A stretch of DNA of 64,000 nt from Watersipora subatra (lineage: Eukaryota; Bryozoa; Gymnolaemata; Cheilostomatida; Watersiporidae). The notes under the pieces are model-generated. The model had not been told where the DNA came from. It made no database searches and saw nothing but the letters and a program-made list of their open reading frames with translations. The translations under genes were made by a program, and so were the position numbers. Location: positions 60,668,228 through 60,732,227 of the forward strand of contig NC_088716.1 in the NCBI RefSeq assembly GCF_963576615.1, written 5' to 3'. Shown here piece by piece: positions 1 to 11,957 of this stretch; within the stretch, counting starts at the first letter, position 1; each line of letters starts with the position of its first letter.

Positions 1-564
1 CAACGCAGTTGAAATCTTATATTATGGTTGTCTCTCGATATTGGCTCTCAGACACTTTTAAATAGTTTTCTGCATCTCTTTGGGAAATTACTTTTAATTG
101 CTTAATAATGTCGTGCAAATAAAACTAATTTTAGATTTGCTATGTCAGATTGTTCCAAACTCTATTATAATTTGGCAGAACTATTTGTTCACAAAGGTCA
201 AGGCCCTATTAGTATTGATACCGTAAACTTGAGTGTTGAAAGGTGCAAGCAATGCTTTAAAATAGCATACTTTCTAACAATATTTGGTTTTCATCTTTTT
301 TAGAGATTTTAGATGAAAAATGTGTAATATAGTAGTTGAAGCAACAATCTGCTATATAGAAAGCTAAATTGCGACGGGTATATCTGTGTATATATACATG
401 TATATCTGTGTATATATACATGCATATAAACCATCAGTCACCTGATGAGAGCGGGAGCAGGAAACAGTACTGTAGTGATTACAGAGAAAAACAACAAACC
501 AAAAAAAGTTAAGTGCAGTTCCCTGTCCCAACACTGTAGTTATTTATATATAAATCTAACTATT
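1..564. other. non-coding flank, probable 3' UTR or intergenic
   Basis: No convincing ORF is visible. A short tandem duplication of a 21-22 bp TATCTGTGTATATATACATG-like unit lies at about 380-423. If the exon at 565-859 is real, part of this stretch is its 3' UTR. Confidence 0.4.
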
Positions 565-859
565 CTAAAGCTCAGACTTACATTCATCTGAAAATGAAAG
601 GGTCAATGGATTGCAAAACTCTCTTCCATAGCCTGAGTCATCACTGTAAGCAGGACTTGTGGGTGATGTTCCACCCGTATCTTCCCACTCGGTCGCATGA
701 TGTGACCCGTGGTAGCTCTCCGAATGTAAAGAAAAAGAGTTGAGAGACTGGGCTGGAGATGGTTCCATCTTTACCTGAACAATTGAAGAGCGAATGAGCA
801 TATTTGGCCTGAACATGCCTGAGCCTAGTGCCCAGAGATCCTCGATTGCTGGAGACATA
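565..859 (-). CDS. putative terminal coding exon of an unrecognised Ser/Pro-rich protein
   Basis: I do not recognise this protein. On the minus strand an open frame of about 97 codons ends at a TAG (565-567). It is rich in Ser, Pro, Glu and Asp and contains VKMEPSP, a sequence resembling the psi-K-x-E sumoylation motif, followed by TSPTSPAYSDDSGYG. The C-terminus is DECKSEL. This composition is typical of the regulatory tail of a transcription factor, but that is inference. The most plausible splice acceptor is the AG just before 859, after a short T-rich run; this leaves an in-frame Met at codon 1-2 of the exon. It would take an incoming phase of 2 nt, which does not match the phase-0 donor of the candidate exon at 2060-2194, so another exon may lie between them or one of the two calls is wrong. 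Confidence 0.45.
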
Positions 860-884
860 CTCAGTTGCAAAAAGCTATTTAGGG

Positions 885-972
885 TTGGATGCCATTCCTA
901 TTACAACCAGAATTGAACCCAACCCGCTGTTTCTGGGTCAGGTGTTCTAGGCCACGCCTGCTCACCAGTTAC
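885..972 (-). repeat. tRNA-derived SINE head or tRNA pseudogene
   Basis: Read on the minus strand, this stretch has a box-A-like GGCGTGGCCTAGAAC and, about 40 nt later, a box-B-like GGGTTCAATTC. That is the spacing of an internal RNA polymerase III promoter. The acceptor arms do not pair well, so it is not an intact tRNA gene. It lies just upstream of the exon at 565-859. Confidence 0.45.
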
Positions 973-1410
973 ATAGGCTATAGGCTTAATCTCTATTTTT
1001 GAACAAGCTTTATATTTGTCACAAATATTGATAACAAGATCATCTGGGGCGTTACATCAAAAGCCACAAATGTCATAGAAACTAATGCTAACTAGGAGGA
1101 AGATCTATAAAAGTCAAAAAAGAATGAAAATGGAATGAATGATAACCTGGCTAGAACACCCATCCATGTTTGTTAATTACCATATACTCTAAGAACTGGT
1201 TATGTTGTTTTAATTACTATTATGGTTTACCAATAAATAAGTAATACATTTTAATACAGTGGATGATTAATAGATATTCCAACACAAATTTACATGTGGT
1301 TTTCTAGAGATCTTAGAACAGCGCTTCTTGAAGATCATTTGATCAAACTTGAGGGGTTGATGAGACATTCTTAGGTGTTTGACAGCAGTAGCATGTTTGC
1401 TTTCACTTAC
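973..1410. other. non-coding, nothing recognised
   Basis: All six frames are closed by frequent stops and no repeat structure is evident. It probably is intron of the minus-strand gene if the exons on either side belong together. Confidence 0.4.
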
Positions 1411-1790
1411 ATGGTATATATTATATAATTTATACTATATTATACTATATAAGATATAGTATAATATATATAGATTACATTATGCTATAATGTGTTATAT
1501 TATATAATATTAGGTTATATTATAGAATGGTAGAGAACTATATTACATTGGAGAATTATAATATTATACGTTAATATGTTATACATTAAAATATTATATA
1601 CTGAAAAATTATAGTATAGAATGAGTACATTTTATTGCAGTATATTATATTTCAGTATACTTTATATATTATGTTACAGTGTATTATATATATTATGTTA
1701 TAATGTATTATATATATATTATGGTATAGTATATATAAATACTATGTTATGTTATAATATAGTATATCATACTATATTATGTATATATTT
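1411..1790. repeat. AT-rich low-complexity tract
   Basis: This is nearly pure A/T, with many local inverted repeats built on TATATTATA and ATACTATA words. It has no fixed period. The short open frame at 1621-1812 is a by-product of this composition and is not a gene. Confidence 0.8.
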
Positions 1791-2059
1791 CCCACCACAA
1801 AGGGTTCAATGAGTGTACATACAGCATTCGTAAGGTTCATCACCTCCGATAAGGTTAGTTGCCGCTGCTTTAGAAGAAAAATCATTGAAAGACTCTCCTT
1901 AGCCTCATATCACCATATGCACCGCTTGTACTGCCATCTGGTCATCTGACCTATTCACTTCTTCAGCAAGTGAGTTCACAGTGAGTTCAAACTATTAGCA
2001 TCTGTCACATTATTTCATTTTAGGTTTAATAGTTCAAACATCCAGTAACATGGCAATAC

Positions 2060-2194
2060 CTTTAGAGACATGGCAGAATCAATAGAATCACTGCTGCTCT
2101 CGACTTCAGGAATGTGCAGGCTATCTGATGTTGCTAAGTCATCTATACTCGCGAAGTTGGCTTTCTTTATCTTGGCTGTCCTCGGCGTTTCCAT
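2060..2194 (-). CDS. candidate internal exon, unrecognised acidic Ser-rich peptide
   Basis: On the minus strand a good acceptor (TTTTCTGCAG before 2194) and a donor (AAAG/GTATTG at 2060) enclose 45 open codons. The peptide begins METPRTAKIKKANF, continues SIDDLATSDSLHIPEVE and then a Ser/Asp-rich run. Codon usage is more GC-rich than the flanks. It could belong to the same gene as the exon at 565-859, since both are Ser-rich and on the same strand. A third possible exon lies at about 4512-4589 (minus, acceptor CGCATTTCAG), but its frame cannot be settled by eye. Confidence 0.4.
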
Positions 2195-5100
2195 CTGCAG
2201 AAAATAAATAACCTAATCACCCGCGATGAGACCCTGACACTTAACTCTAACAGGTTTATGTAAGAGAGTTAGCGAAAACAGGAGGCATATTGATTCTTAC
2301 AGTTTCCCTCTTTTATTACAATCATGGCAGCGGTAAAACTGGAGATATACATACAGTAGGTAAGTTGAATACAGCTATCAGAATGTACCAACCAAGCTGT
2401 CGTCTCTGACCAAGAGCTACCATGACTTGTTGATAATAGCCTTTGTGTCGCTGCCGCAGTTATTGAGTGCAGTAACATATGCTTTTGATTTTTATGAGTC
2501 GGAAGTTATCAGAGCTGGTGTCATACATACAAAGGAAATTAATGGCAGTGTTTGTAGTGGCAGCAACTATCTAATCTGTTGTTGGTCAAAGACTAGATTT
2601 TTACTTTGTGGTTATTTCTGCAACACCACAACCTGATCTAGCTAATCAGCACAAACTATTCTTGTATGAGTGTGCCTAGGTAGCTTTTCTGATGAACTTT
2701 CTAAAATTATGTTGTTCCACAAATACTACGCGGCCTTCTCTTTTTTATTATATTCAACTGATAGCCGTACGTACGTTACTCTAAATCAGCTAAAACATAG
2801 ATAGTAAAACTTCTCTGTCTGTATTTACTGCAAAAATAGTTTGGTGTTACCTTTTATTGCAGAAATGTTTTATTGCTGAAATATTTCAGTATAAATAAAA
2901 CCACTAAGTGAATTATTAAGTTGGAAGGTTTGTGTATATTGCTCACAGACAAATTTATATAATCAATACGGCTGACAACCGGTGATTTCAAAGTATTCAT
3001 TTAAACAGTTTTATTAAAAAATTGACAGAAAAAATGTGTCAATGCTGTTTTATGTTTTAAAATGTTTTAAAGGCATTTTTTGCTTTTTAAGAGTAATGTA
3101 TGAACACAATTCATAAAAGTGTAGAAGGTAGGCTTTTCACACCTTGTGTAGTAAAGATGCAAAGATGCATTGTAAAAATAAACTGCAAAATTTTTAAAAT
3201 GTATACACATGTATATAATACAGCTTTTAAACTGTACCAATTATTCTACGCTCGTGTTAGGCAGGATGTGCTGTCACATTCTAAAAACAAAAAAACTAAG
3301 CCATAGTTTTTCAATAACACAGAGCTAGCAAAGCAAACTTTAGGTTAGTTACTTGTCAGACATCAGAGCAAATTTCCCTACTAAAGTTGAGAAACAGAAG
3401 TTACCTTGTATCTCGTGTGCAGGGGGTGAGATATTCGTGTCATGTGAGCAGGTAAATGAGGAGCAGGTAAATGAGTCCACGCCGTGCTCTTACAACTGGC
3501 CAAGTAAACTCCCAACAATTGGAGTAAATCTCTTATATATCTACATATGTAACTACATAACAGCTAAATTTACCTTATCTTTTATCCCTTATCCTTATCA
3601 TTGGCTCATTTGCTCTAGCCTTGCCTTTCTATTGGTCACTTATTTAATATTGATTGTCTATTGGTTGATGAAAAGTAAATAAGGATTAGCTTTGAAGCCT
3701 CCAACAATTATATCAGATTATAAGGAGACAATTAGAGCTTATGTTGTAGTTATTTGCCTGCCTATAATAGGCTTGCTTTCATAGATTAACTACCTTTATG
3801 CTCGTCTGGACAATTTGAAGCACTAGCTACTATTAACTAAATACGTACTTATACAAATTTAATACATCTTGGTTAAAAAATATATATTTGGCAATAGTGT
3901 AAGCATACAATATCATGGTATTCACAGGGCACTGGCTTTTTTAAATTTTTGCCACAAAATGCTGAAAGTGGATTAAGCAAATATTTACTATAATAAGAAC
4001 TGTGTTTGTCTGCCTCTCTGAAGCCATGGTAAGAGCACTAAAAAAGATTGCACAACACGGTAATTCGGTAATTAAACACTTATAAACAGGGTCCCAGCTA
4101 AGCACACTACTAACTGCACCACTGGGGCACCTTGCAGCTTCACGAATATTTGTGTGCATAGTTATTACAAATGATGATTTTTCACGGCATACAGGACTTC
4201 CAGGGTACAAGCAGGAATAGAGACCAAGTTAAGGGTTTAGCTTTTCTGACCACAGGTCAATCTTTTCCATTCATATAAGGATGAAAGAGACGACCTCGCT
4301 GATGTCACATAGCTTGAAGCAGTTCAGCAAAATCGAAATAAAAACTTTTGTGTATGTCTGATATTTTCTCTGGAATGTTCCGCACACAGCTTGTAGTCAG
4401 TATGCGTAAGAGTGCATGTTTTGTATATGCTTTCTTATAAAAGACTACCTAATTACGCTTAGACAAGAACACTGCCACCAGTTCCATTTCTACAGCAATC
4501 AGGTATGTAGACTCACAGAGCTTGTCAACAATATTTGACATATCCGAGCGAGCGCAACTCTTTGATTGAGGCAAGCCATCTGAAATGCGAAGAATACTCT
4601 TGTTATGAGCTATAATTTTGGTTATTCATGTTGTTTAAGGGTTTTGTGACAAAAAGAACAAAGGTTTAGTTGAGTACTGGCCCTCTGCTTCGGTGTGAGA
4701 AGATGACCTCGGTGCAGACTCCATCCTTCACGCTGCAATGCAAAAAATTATAAGGCTCGTAACAAGTGATTATTTAATAATAGGTATTTTAGGTGTCATT
4801 GCTATTGCATCCTATGAAAAGATCAGGTTTTACCCAATTACAGAGCTGGTCACTGTGGGATACCACCTCTGAGCTAATGGGGTAATTATTCAGCTCATAA
4901 GATAATCTAAGCGTTGGTATGAATGATTGTAATTGCAGAAATGAACTTAACCAACTTGGCAAGCTTTCTTTTGCCACAGCACCTCTTAAGCCGATGTGAA
5001 GGCTTTTATACTAACACGATCAGCAAGCATAGATCCTTTTTAAAAGGAATTGAGTTACAAGTAGCTAATAGCTTGTAGTCTGGGGCCAAACTCCACCATA
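2195..5100. other. non-coding, nothing firmly recognised
   Basis: Only short open frames are present, with no family motifs. One weak candidate exon near 4512-4589 (minus strand) is mentioned under the exon at 2060-2194. No long repeat was seen. Confidence 0.4.
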
Positions 5101-5129
5101 GCTCTTGGTACGTTACCAACTGGTTTCAA

Positions 5130-5756
5130 CTACAGTGTCGGTTACAGTCTACGCTACAGTGTCTGTTACAGTCTACGCTACAGTGTCTGTTACAGTCTAC
5201 ACTACAGGATATGTTACAGTCTACACTACAGTGTCTGCTACAGTCTACACTACAGTGTCTGTTACAGTCTACACTACAGTGTCTGTTACAGTCTACACTA
5301 CAGTGTCTGTTACAGTCTACAGTGTCTGTTACAGTCTACGCTACAGTGTCTGTTACAGTCTACAGTGTCTGTTACAGTCTATGCTACAGTGTCTGTTACA
5401 GTCTACACTACAGTGTATGTTACAGTCTACGCTACAGTGTCTGTTACAGTCTACACTACAGTGTCTGTTACAGTCTACACTACAGTGTATGTTACAGCCT
5501 ACACTACAGTGTCTGTTACAGTCTACACTACAGTGTCTGTTACAGTCTACGCTACAGTGTCTGTTACAGTCTACACTACAGTGTCTGTTACAGTCTACGC
5601 TACAGTGTCTGTTACAGTCTACGCTACAGTGTCTGTTACAGTCTACACTACAGTGTCTGTTACAGTCTTTATCACAGTCCCTACAACAGTCTCTACTACA
5701 GTTTCTACCACAGCCTCTACTATAGTCCCTACTACAACTCCTACTACAACCCTTAA
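5130..5756 (+). repeat. 24-bp minisatellite with a 12-bp ancestral half-unit
   Basis: About 22 head-to-tail copies of a 24-bp unit (TACAGTGTCTGTTACAGTCT plus 4 nt, TACR with R=A/G) run from about 5130 to 5675. Some copies are half-length. From about 5676 to 5756 the array decays into a 12-bp period (ACAGTCTCTACT-like), which suggests the 24-mer arose by pairing two diverged 12-mers. Because 24 and 12 are multiples of three and the unit has no plus-strand stop, all three plus frames stay open (octapeptide repeats such as TVSVTVYT, LQCLLQST, YSVCYSLH). I regard these frames as passive and not as genes. Confidence 0.9.
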
Positions 5757-5775
5757 GAAAACAGCTGGAGTCTAA

Positions 5776-8700
5776 GCTACAGTAGCTATCACAGTTGCTG
5801 CTGTGTTGGGAAAACCTTAAAAAACTTAGCGTAACAACTGACTGAAATGTTCACAGCTAATTAGTTTGCTAGATTTTAGTTTGGCAGCTGTATTACGCAC
5901 CTGCTCATTGTTACCACAATTCATATTCCAAGCTGTGTAAGATGTTGAAATTCACATGTTGGTATTGAGGTGATAGTTGTCTTCTCCACGAGCTCTCACC
6001 CTTAACTTAGCTTCATGCTGTGTGAATAAGGAACACATGATCAATATCCTCATATTTACTATCCTTTCAAATGTACCATTTGTCCACATCAAACATTTAA
6101 GATTGGTAATTTAGCTTCAGTATAGGAATATAGACTCAAACAGTGTCAAGGTTGGCCTGATGGAGACCAACTGGGAATAATCCCAGACAAAATTAGTTGG
6201 CAAATGGATGTGTATACCTTGTGTTTAATATTTACTGCATTGTAGAAATTTTAGAGAAAGGTTTCTTTTCTCTGCTGTTTTAGCTACAGATGTATTTCCA
6301 CATTCTTCATCTTTCTCTGCTTCTCAGGTTTTTTAACTTATCTTATTCATTGTGACTCGGGTTGTTTTACACTTAATTTTATAAGAAATATAAATTACAA
6401 TAATAGTAACGGTTATACATTATCACACTAGTCTAATATGCGAATTTCTTGAGACAATTCTGATCTTCAAGTAAATCAATGCGATAGCCAACAAACTATA
6501 AACATTTTTGTTCCTGCAGATGTTCAGGTAGAACTTAGAAAAGCACTTAACAGCAGTGAATGGCTGAGCAAACCGTATACAATATTAGGCGGTGTTTGTT
6601 GGTAACCAGGGCCTCTCCGTAAGCGCATCTCGTGCCAGACACTCTTGTCATATTACACATCACTGGCCACTCTTTCTCTTAATCCCACCTAATCTGCCAA
6701 TTTCCATCAATATTTACATAAATTTACAACTTGAATCTGTAGTTTATAACAACATGACCGAAGGATATTTCCTGAAGACAAATATTATACTATCAAAATC
6801 TTTCTGGGAAAATGTCAATTTAGACCGGTTGTAGAAATGAGTGCAAGACATTAGCAATCTAGCGTGCGCATCCTTTCACGAGTATCTTTATTCTAACTGT
6901 CTGAACGTGCAAACCTAATCTAGCGCAAAATCCACTCGTATTGTTTGATGCTAGAGTTTGAATGAACAAATATTTACTCTCTAGCAAACTTATACTGTCA
7001 CTGACACATCCTACCAAATATTTTTCGTACCAAAAATTTAACATTGTTAAAAAGCATCTTTTTTTACAGATGATGTATTCTTTTCGTTCACGAGCTTTTC
7101 TGTGAATTTACATGTATATACTATTAGCCTAGCAGCACTGTAGGGAATGCATTGTAATTATTGAATTTAAATAATTTAAATTTTATTGCAAGATAATGAA
7201 TGACTAACCACTTTAAAATATTTATCTTTCTCTATACAGCAACAATATTCAATTTTATTAGTTTAACAATTTAAGCAAAGTCTTAAAGACACTCTAAAAT
7301 GAAAAATTATTTACTTCAAAGAGATCTTTATGTACTTGGTCATACCAGAAAATGAGTTCTTGGATAGTAACTAATGCTAACAGAGAAGACACAAACAATA
7401 AACAATGATAGGTTATTTAAGAGGAATTATCTTGGAATTATATTGCCACACAACTGTTGATCACCATTGCTCCGTTCGCCACACATATATTATCAAATAA
7501 CTTGACACCTTTAAGCCTTATACAAGGAGTGTCACTAGCATCTGCAATGTGATTTCGAATGCTTGCTTCTTCCATAACAAAGCTTTCATATTTCTACAGA
7601 TTTTACTGCTTTGTTTTGCTTTGATGAAGTAAATGATCAAGCTTGCTTAGTTATAAAATTAGGCAGTTTCTATGTTAACAGATTTAAATATTTTATACTT
7701 AGCTAATATGAGAACTAGCAGGGTCTTTATATAGTATAAATATGAAATATTTAAAGCCACCAGCATAGCCGGTACTCAATTTTGTAACGAAAAAATCTAT
7801 GTCGTTGTGTCATCACTCACTGATAAAATGACTGACTGGGTTAGAGAGAGTCAAGCTATCTTGTACAAGCAGCGGTAGGAAAGTTTACGTTACTAAACCT
7901 ACTACTGCTATTTCTCAACAACATTCAAAACATCACCTCGGGTTCGTAGCTTGTGGATCATGGTGTGCAACTCGTTATATTGTATAAACTGGCAATTAAA
8001 GAAGGTAATAATTTTCTATGCAGATAACATTTCTAAATGCTCGCCAAGTTTAAGAAAGATTTTAATGAACTGGAAAACAGAATTCAGCATCAAGTGATTT
8101 CCTTTGTCAAATTGTTTGGTGTCCAAAGAAGAAGTCAGTTAATTAGGAAAAGGAGTAAGTAAATACACTTTGATTAAAATGGGAAGAACTGTTGTTTTTA
8201 GGTGATTGCTAGCATTCATCAAATCTATTAAAGTTATTGCGTGAAGTAACAAGCCCCTTCGAGTTCTGGAGTAATCCTAGATGATGGCAATCATTTTAAT
8301 TGTCGCTTAGAGCCATTCTGTTAAGAGATCGCTAGCAATTTAATCTGAGCATTTGAAATTCTTAGAACAATTGTTTCACAGAAACTCGCTTGACTGTCAT
8401 TCGCCATCAGAGAGATGCACAGCTGAGCACTTCACCTCGCTGATTGCCTCTTGCGATCACCTTCAGTCATATAATTGTACGATTTAGTCTACCCTAGAAT
8501 GGGCTAATAGCGGAGCGATCCAGCACTCACCCGCTGTTTGCCAGTCAGTTCTAAAGAGCGGTTGAAGACGCCAATTGTTTATGAAAGCGTTTGGTTGGAC
8601 TTAAGCATAGGCTAGATATACAAGCCTCAATTATCATTGCTTGACATCTCGGTTGCCTCAACAACATCTTGGAAGTTTTATTCCTAAGTCAGGGCTGTAA

Positions 8701-11480
8701 TAATTTTATTGTAGATCAAGCTTTAGCTTCTATCAATTGATAATTTGATGGCAATATTGGGACAGAGTAGACTCCCAGCCTACTTTGGGACAGTATCTAG
8801 TGGTAGTATATAAAATCAACACAATTGTGACGAGCTTTCTGAATAGGCTGCAGCGGATAGGCCTATATAAAATTCTGTTTTACCTTAATAGAGAAAAAGA
8901 TTAAAAAAAATTCAGCAAACATGTCTTTGCAATATGAGCCACTTTTTGACTTCTTTGCTAGATAGGCTTGTCAGGGTTAACCTGTCTATTGTTGATTTGA
9001 CAGCTAATGTTGCCATCAATGTATTGTAGGAAAGCCTAAAAACCTACTAACAGTGTAGGGCAGCAGTTAAAATCTAAAGTTAAAGCCGCTCGGGGATCAA
9101 ATCCAGAGATTAGGTTTCCTAGCGAAGCACACAACCGTCAGTATAACTTGACTACTTTTCCACATAGAAGATTAAGTGTGCGCCTAGTTATTACATATTC
9201 TGATCTCTCAGAGTGCGCTAGACTGCCAGCATATTGGTACTATGTAATTCTGCCTTTTATAAGTATATTTGTCAATCATTGATGATAATTTTCAGCCTGG
9301 CCTCGCTGCATTCGTATCTTTACTCCCTGAATTTCAGAGCACCATCCTAATTACAGAGCTCTCGATGGCAACTCCTTAGCAACTTAAATTGATTAGTGAA
9401 CAAAGAGACCTCTAGAATACAATAAACAACCATAATACACTCATTAACTAGAGATTGGGGCCACGCATAAACATCTATCCTATGATCCTTACAATCTTCT
9501 TGTGTAAACGAACAATACTGTTGAAGTTATAATTAAATGTTTGTTAGCATTAGAGGGAGAAGAGTGGCTAGGATACGTTCTAATTGGCTAGATACTGAAT
9601 AAGTAACTAGTGTATTGATACTTAATGTTATTACCTGACTCCAATCAGTCTTAGCCTCTACATCCTGTCACCCTCTAACAGCCTAATTGCTAACGTAAAT
9701 GGCTTAGGGGAAGAATCTAAGGCTTATCGCTATGGCTACCATTTAACAACAAATAAATATCTGGCACTCATTAATTTATATCATCAAAACAGCCCCTGAG
9801 GATTATTTTTTTGATGTTAAGAACTAAATCAACTGAATGCTGTTCTATATGATCAAGTATCGGTTTGAGAACTCCAATTCAATGGAATATTTAATAGCGT
9901 TGATAAGTCCTCCCTATATTCCTTCATGGTCATATCAAACTCCAGTCAGATTTTTATATGAAATTTATTTTTCATGAAAAAGGTTAAATTATTTATTTAT
10001 TAAGCAAACAAGAAATCATAAAACTGAAGACACATGCTCATACATGAAATGTGCTGTCATTCAAAATACGAGTAGGTGAGTCTCTTGCCTCAAGGCTGTC
10101 TAGTGACAACAAGAAAATATTTGTAACAAACTGCTTGATGATGCAATGATTCCAAATTTCAGCTTTTTGCATCCTTGTCTATCTCAATTTTTACTAAACT
10201 TTCTCAGAACGCTGTTTCTTTACCTTTAAATGTCACCCTAACCCAAAATGACATATTATAGAAGCCTTTGACAACATCTTAGACCAATATCATGTTTGTT
10301 TGTTGAGGCAACTCATGGGGGCTAACGAACTAATAGCTACAGATAGGCCTTCTTTTTCTGTAACAATTAACTTGAGCTATTAATTTCTTTATAAGCTCCT
10401 AGTTTATGCAGTAAAAATACTAAAGCCTTTACTTGATGATATTTAATGCACTATGTAACTGTTGCAGACTAAATATTTTGGGAACGACAATATCCTGTTA
10501 CAGCATGCGTGTTAAAAAAGTACCTGCTAGACTCACTGAGGTAGTGTCCATGCTTATTTGAGTTACCGGCTGCTTACAAAATCTCAAAACTTGAACAGCC
10601 ATGTTATTATGCAATGACCTTCAAAACTTTTTTCTAGTTCTATTCATTTAACCAATATACATGTACTGTTTGCTAAAGCTCAGCACTTATTGTTGAACCA
10701 ACCATCTGAAATGTAACAAATTTTTAGAGTTGTGTCCACATGAATCAGTTATGTCCCACATTATCATACATCAGTAAACTAGGCTTCAGCGGAATGCCAT
10801 AGTCCCTGTCTTTCCAAAAGTCTAAAAAAATTCTGAGACATTTCACGAAAGTATAGGGAGGAACTGCAGTCTTATGAATTGGTAGGGGCATCAATTTTAC
10901 TGTGAGAGTTCCGGTTCGAAAATAACTTCATGAATTATCTTTTCAGAGCCGAGCTGATAAATTTTGCCTTTCATTTGGAGAGCTAAGGTAAAGCTGACAA
11001 TTCCAATAGGAAGTTAATGAAGAACTGATAGACTTATATTTCTCATGTTCTGGTTGAAGGTATTTTAGACAATTATAAATATAACTATACTGTACAGTAA
11101 ATCAAACTGAAGAAATCACGGAAAATGTATTGAATAAACCTTATTAGCAGGCAATGATGCACTTTACTAAGCTATACAAATCTAATATCATTGCTAAACT
11201 AATACCTATCAGTATCTTGACATGAATATACATATGAAGCTAAAATACAGGTCGATGGTACAGCATCAGTTTGCAATAAGCATTTATTAATTGCTGTTGT
11301 GTGTACTTGTATATACATTCTAGATTCATGTGTGGACAACTTCTCATTCAACCGCTTTATATCAAAAACTGCTGTATGAATCCTTGCTATAGATAAGTTA
11401 TTGGAACTTGTATACTGGTAGTCCCATACACCATGAGAGATCATCATGTGTAGTAACTATCTACACAATTACTAAGCTTC
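5776..11480. other. long non-coding stretch
   Basis: No gene, RNA gene or transposon end could be supported over this 5.7 kb. Open frames are all under 100 codons with no motif. It looks like single-copy intergenic or long-intron sequence. Confidence 0.4.
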
Positions 11481-11492
11481 GTAGCAAGATGA

Positions 11493-11570
11493 TTGGGTGG
11501 TGGAGTTGGTAGCGTGTTTGGCTTGATAAGTGGAGTATTTAGGTTAGAATTCTGTGCAGTGCAATCCTTT
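11493..11570 (+). repeat. tRNA-derived SINE-like head
   Basis: A box-A-like TGGAGTTGGTAGCGTGTTTGG is followed about 35 nt later by a box-B-like GGTTAGAATTC. This resembles the 5' tRNA-related region of a SINE, with a degenerate B box. No clear tail or target duplication could be defined. Confidence 0.35.
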
Positions 11571-11957
11571 TTCCCAACACTGATAGTGTGATTTCGGACA
11601 GACACAGCTCTTAGTATAGTAGACCACATGTGACTAAAGCATGCTTGACTACAGATGTTAACAGCGCAAACGCAGCAACAGATGTAGAAAAATATCAAGC
11701 AAATAAAATAAATACAATTAAAAGAACAAATAAAATTTATTTTCTGATTGAAAAAGAGGCAATGGAAGTTAAGGATTATGCTAAAAATATCCATAATAAA
11801 ATTAATTATAAATTGATGAGAACGGAAACCAACGCTTTAACAAGACAAGCTCCAGATAGCTGGAACTATTCGATATTCTTGATCATCCATTGTAAAGTGT
11901 AAAATAAACACAGGATAGAGAAGGAATGAACTTTAGTAATTTGAACATCAGCCAAAA

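Noticed and set aside
5105-5775. Three overlapping long open frames as real repeat-protein genes
   Set aside because: All three frames are open only because the 24-bp unit lacks stops; no start context, signal or flank coding was seen.
9070-9115. tRNA-like box B (GGGATCAAATCC)
   Set aside because: No convincing box A at the right distance and no cloverleaf; likely chance or a very old SINE.
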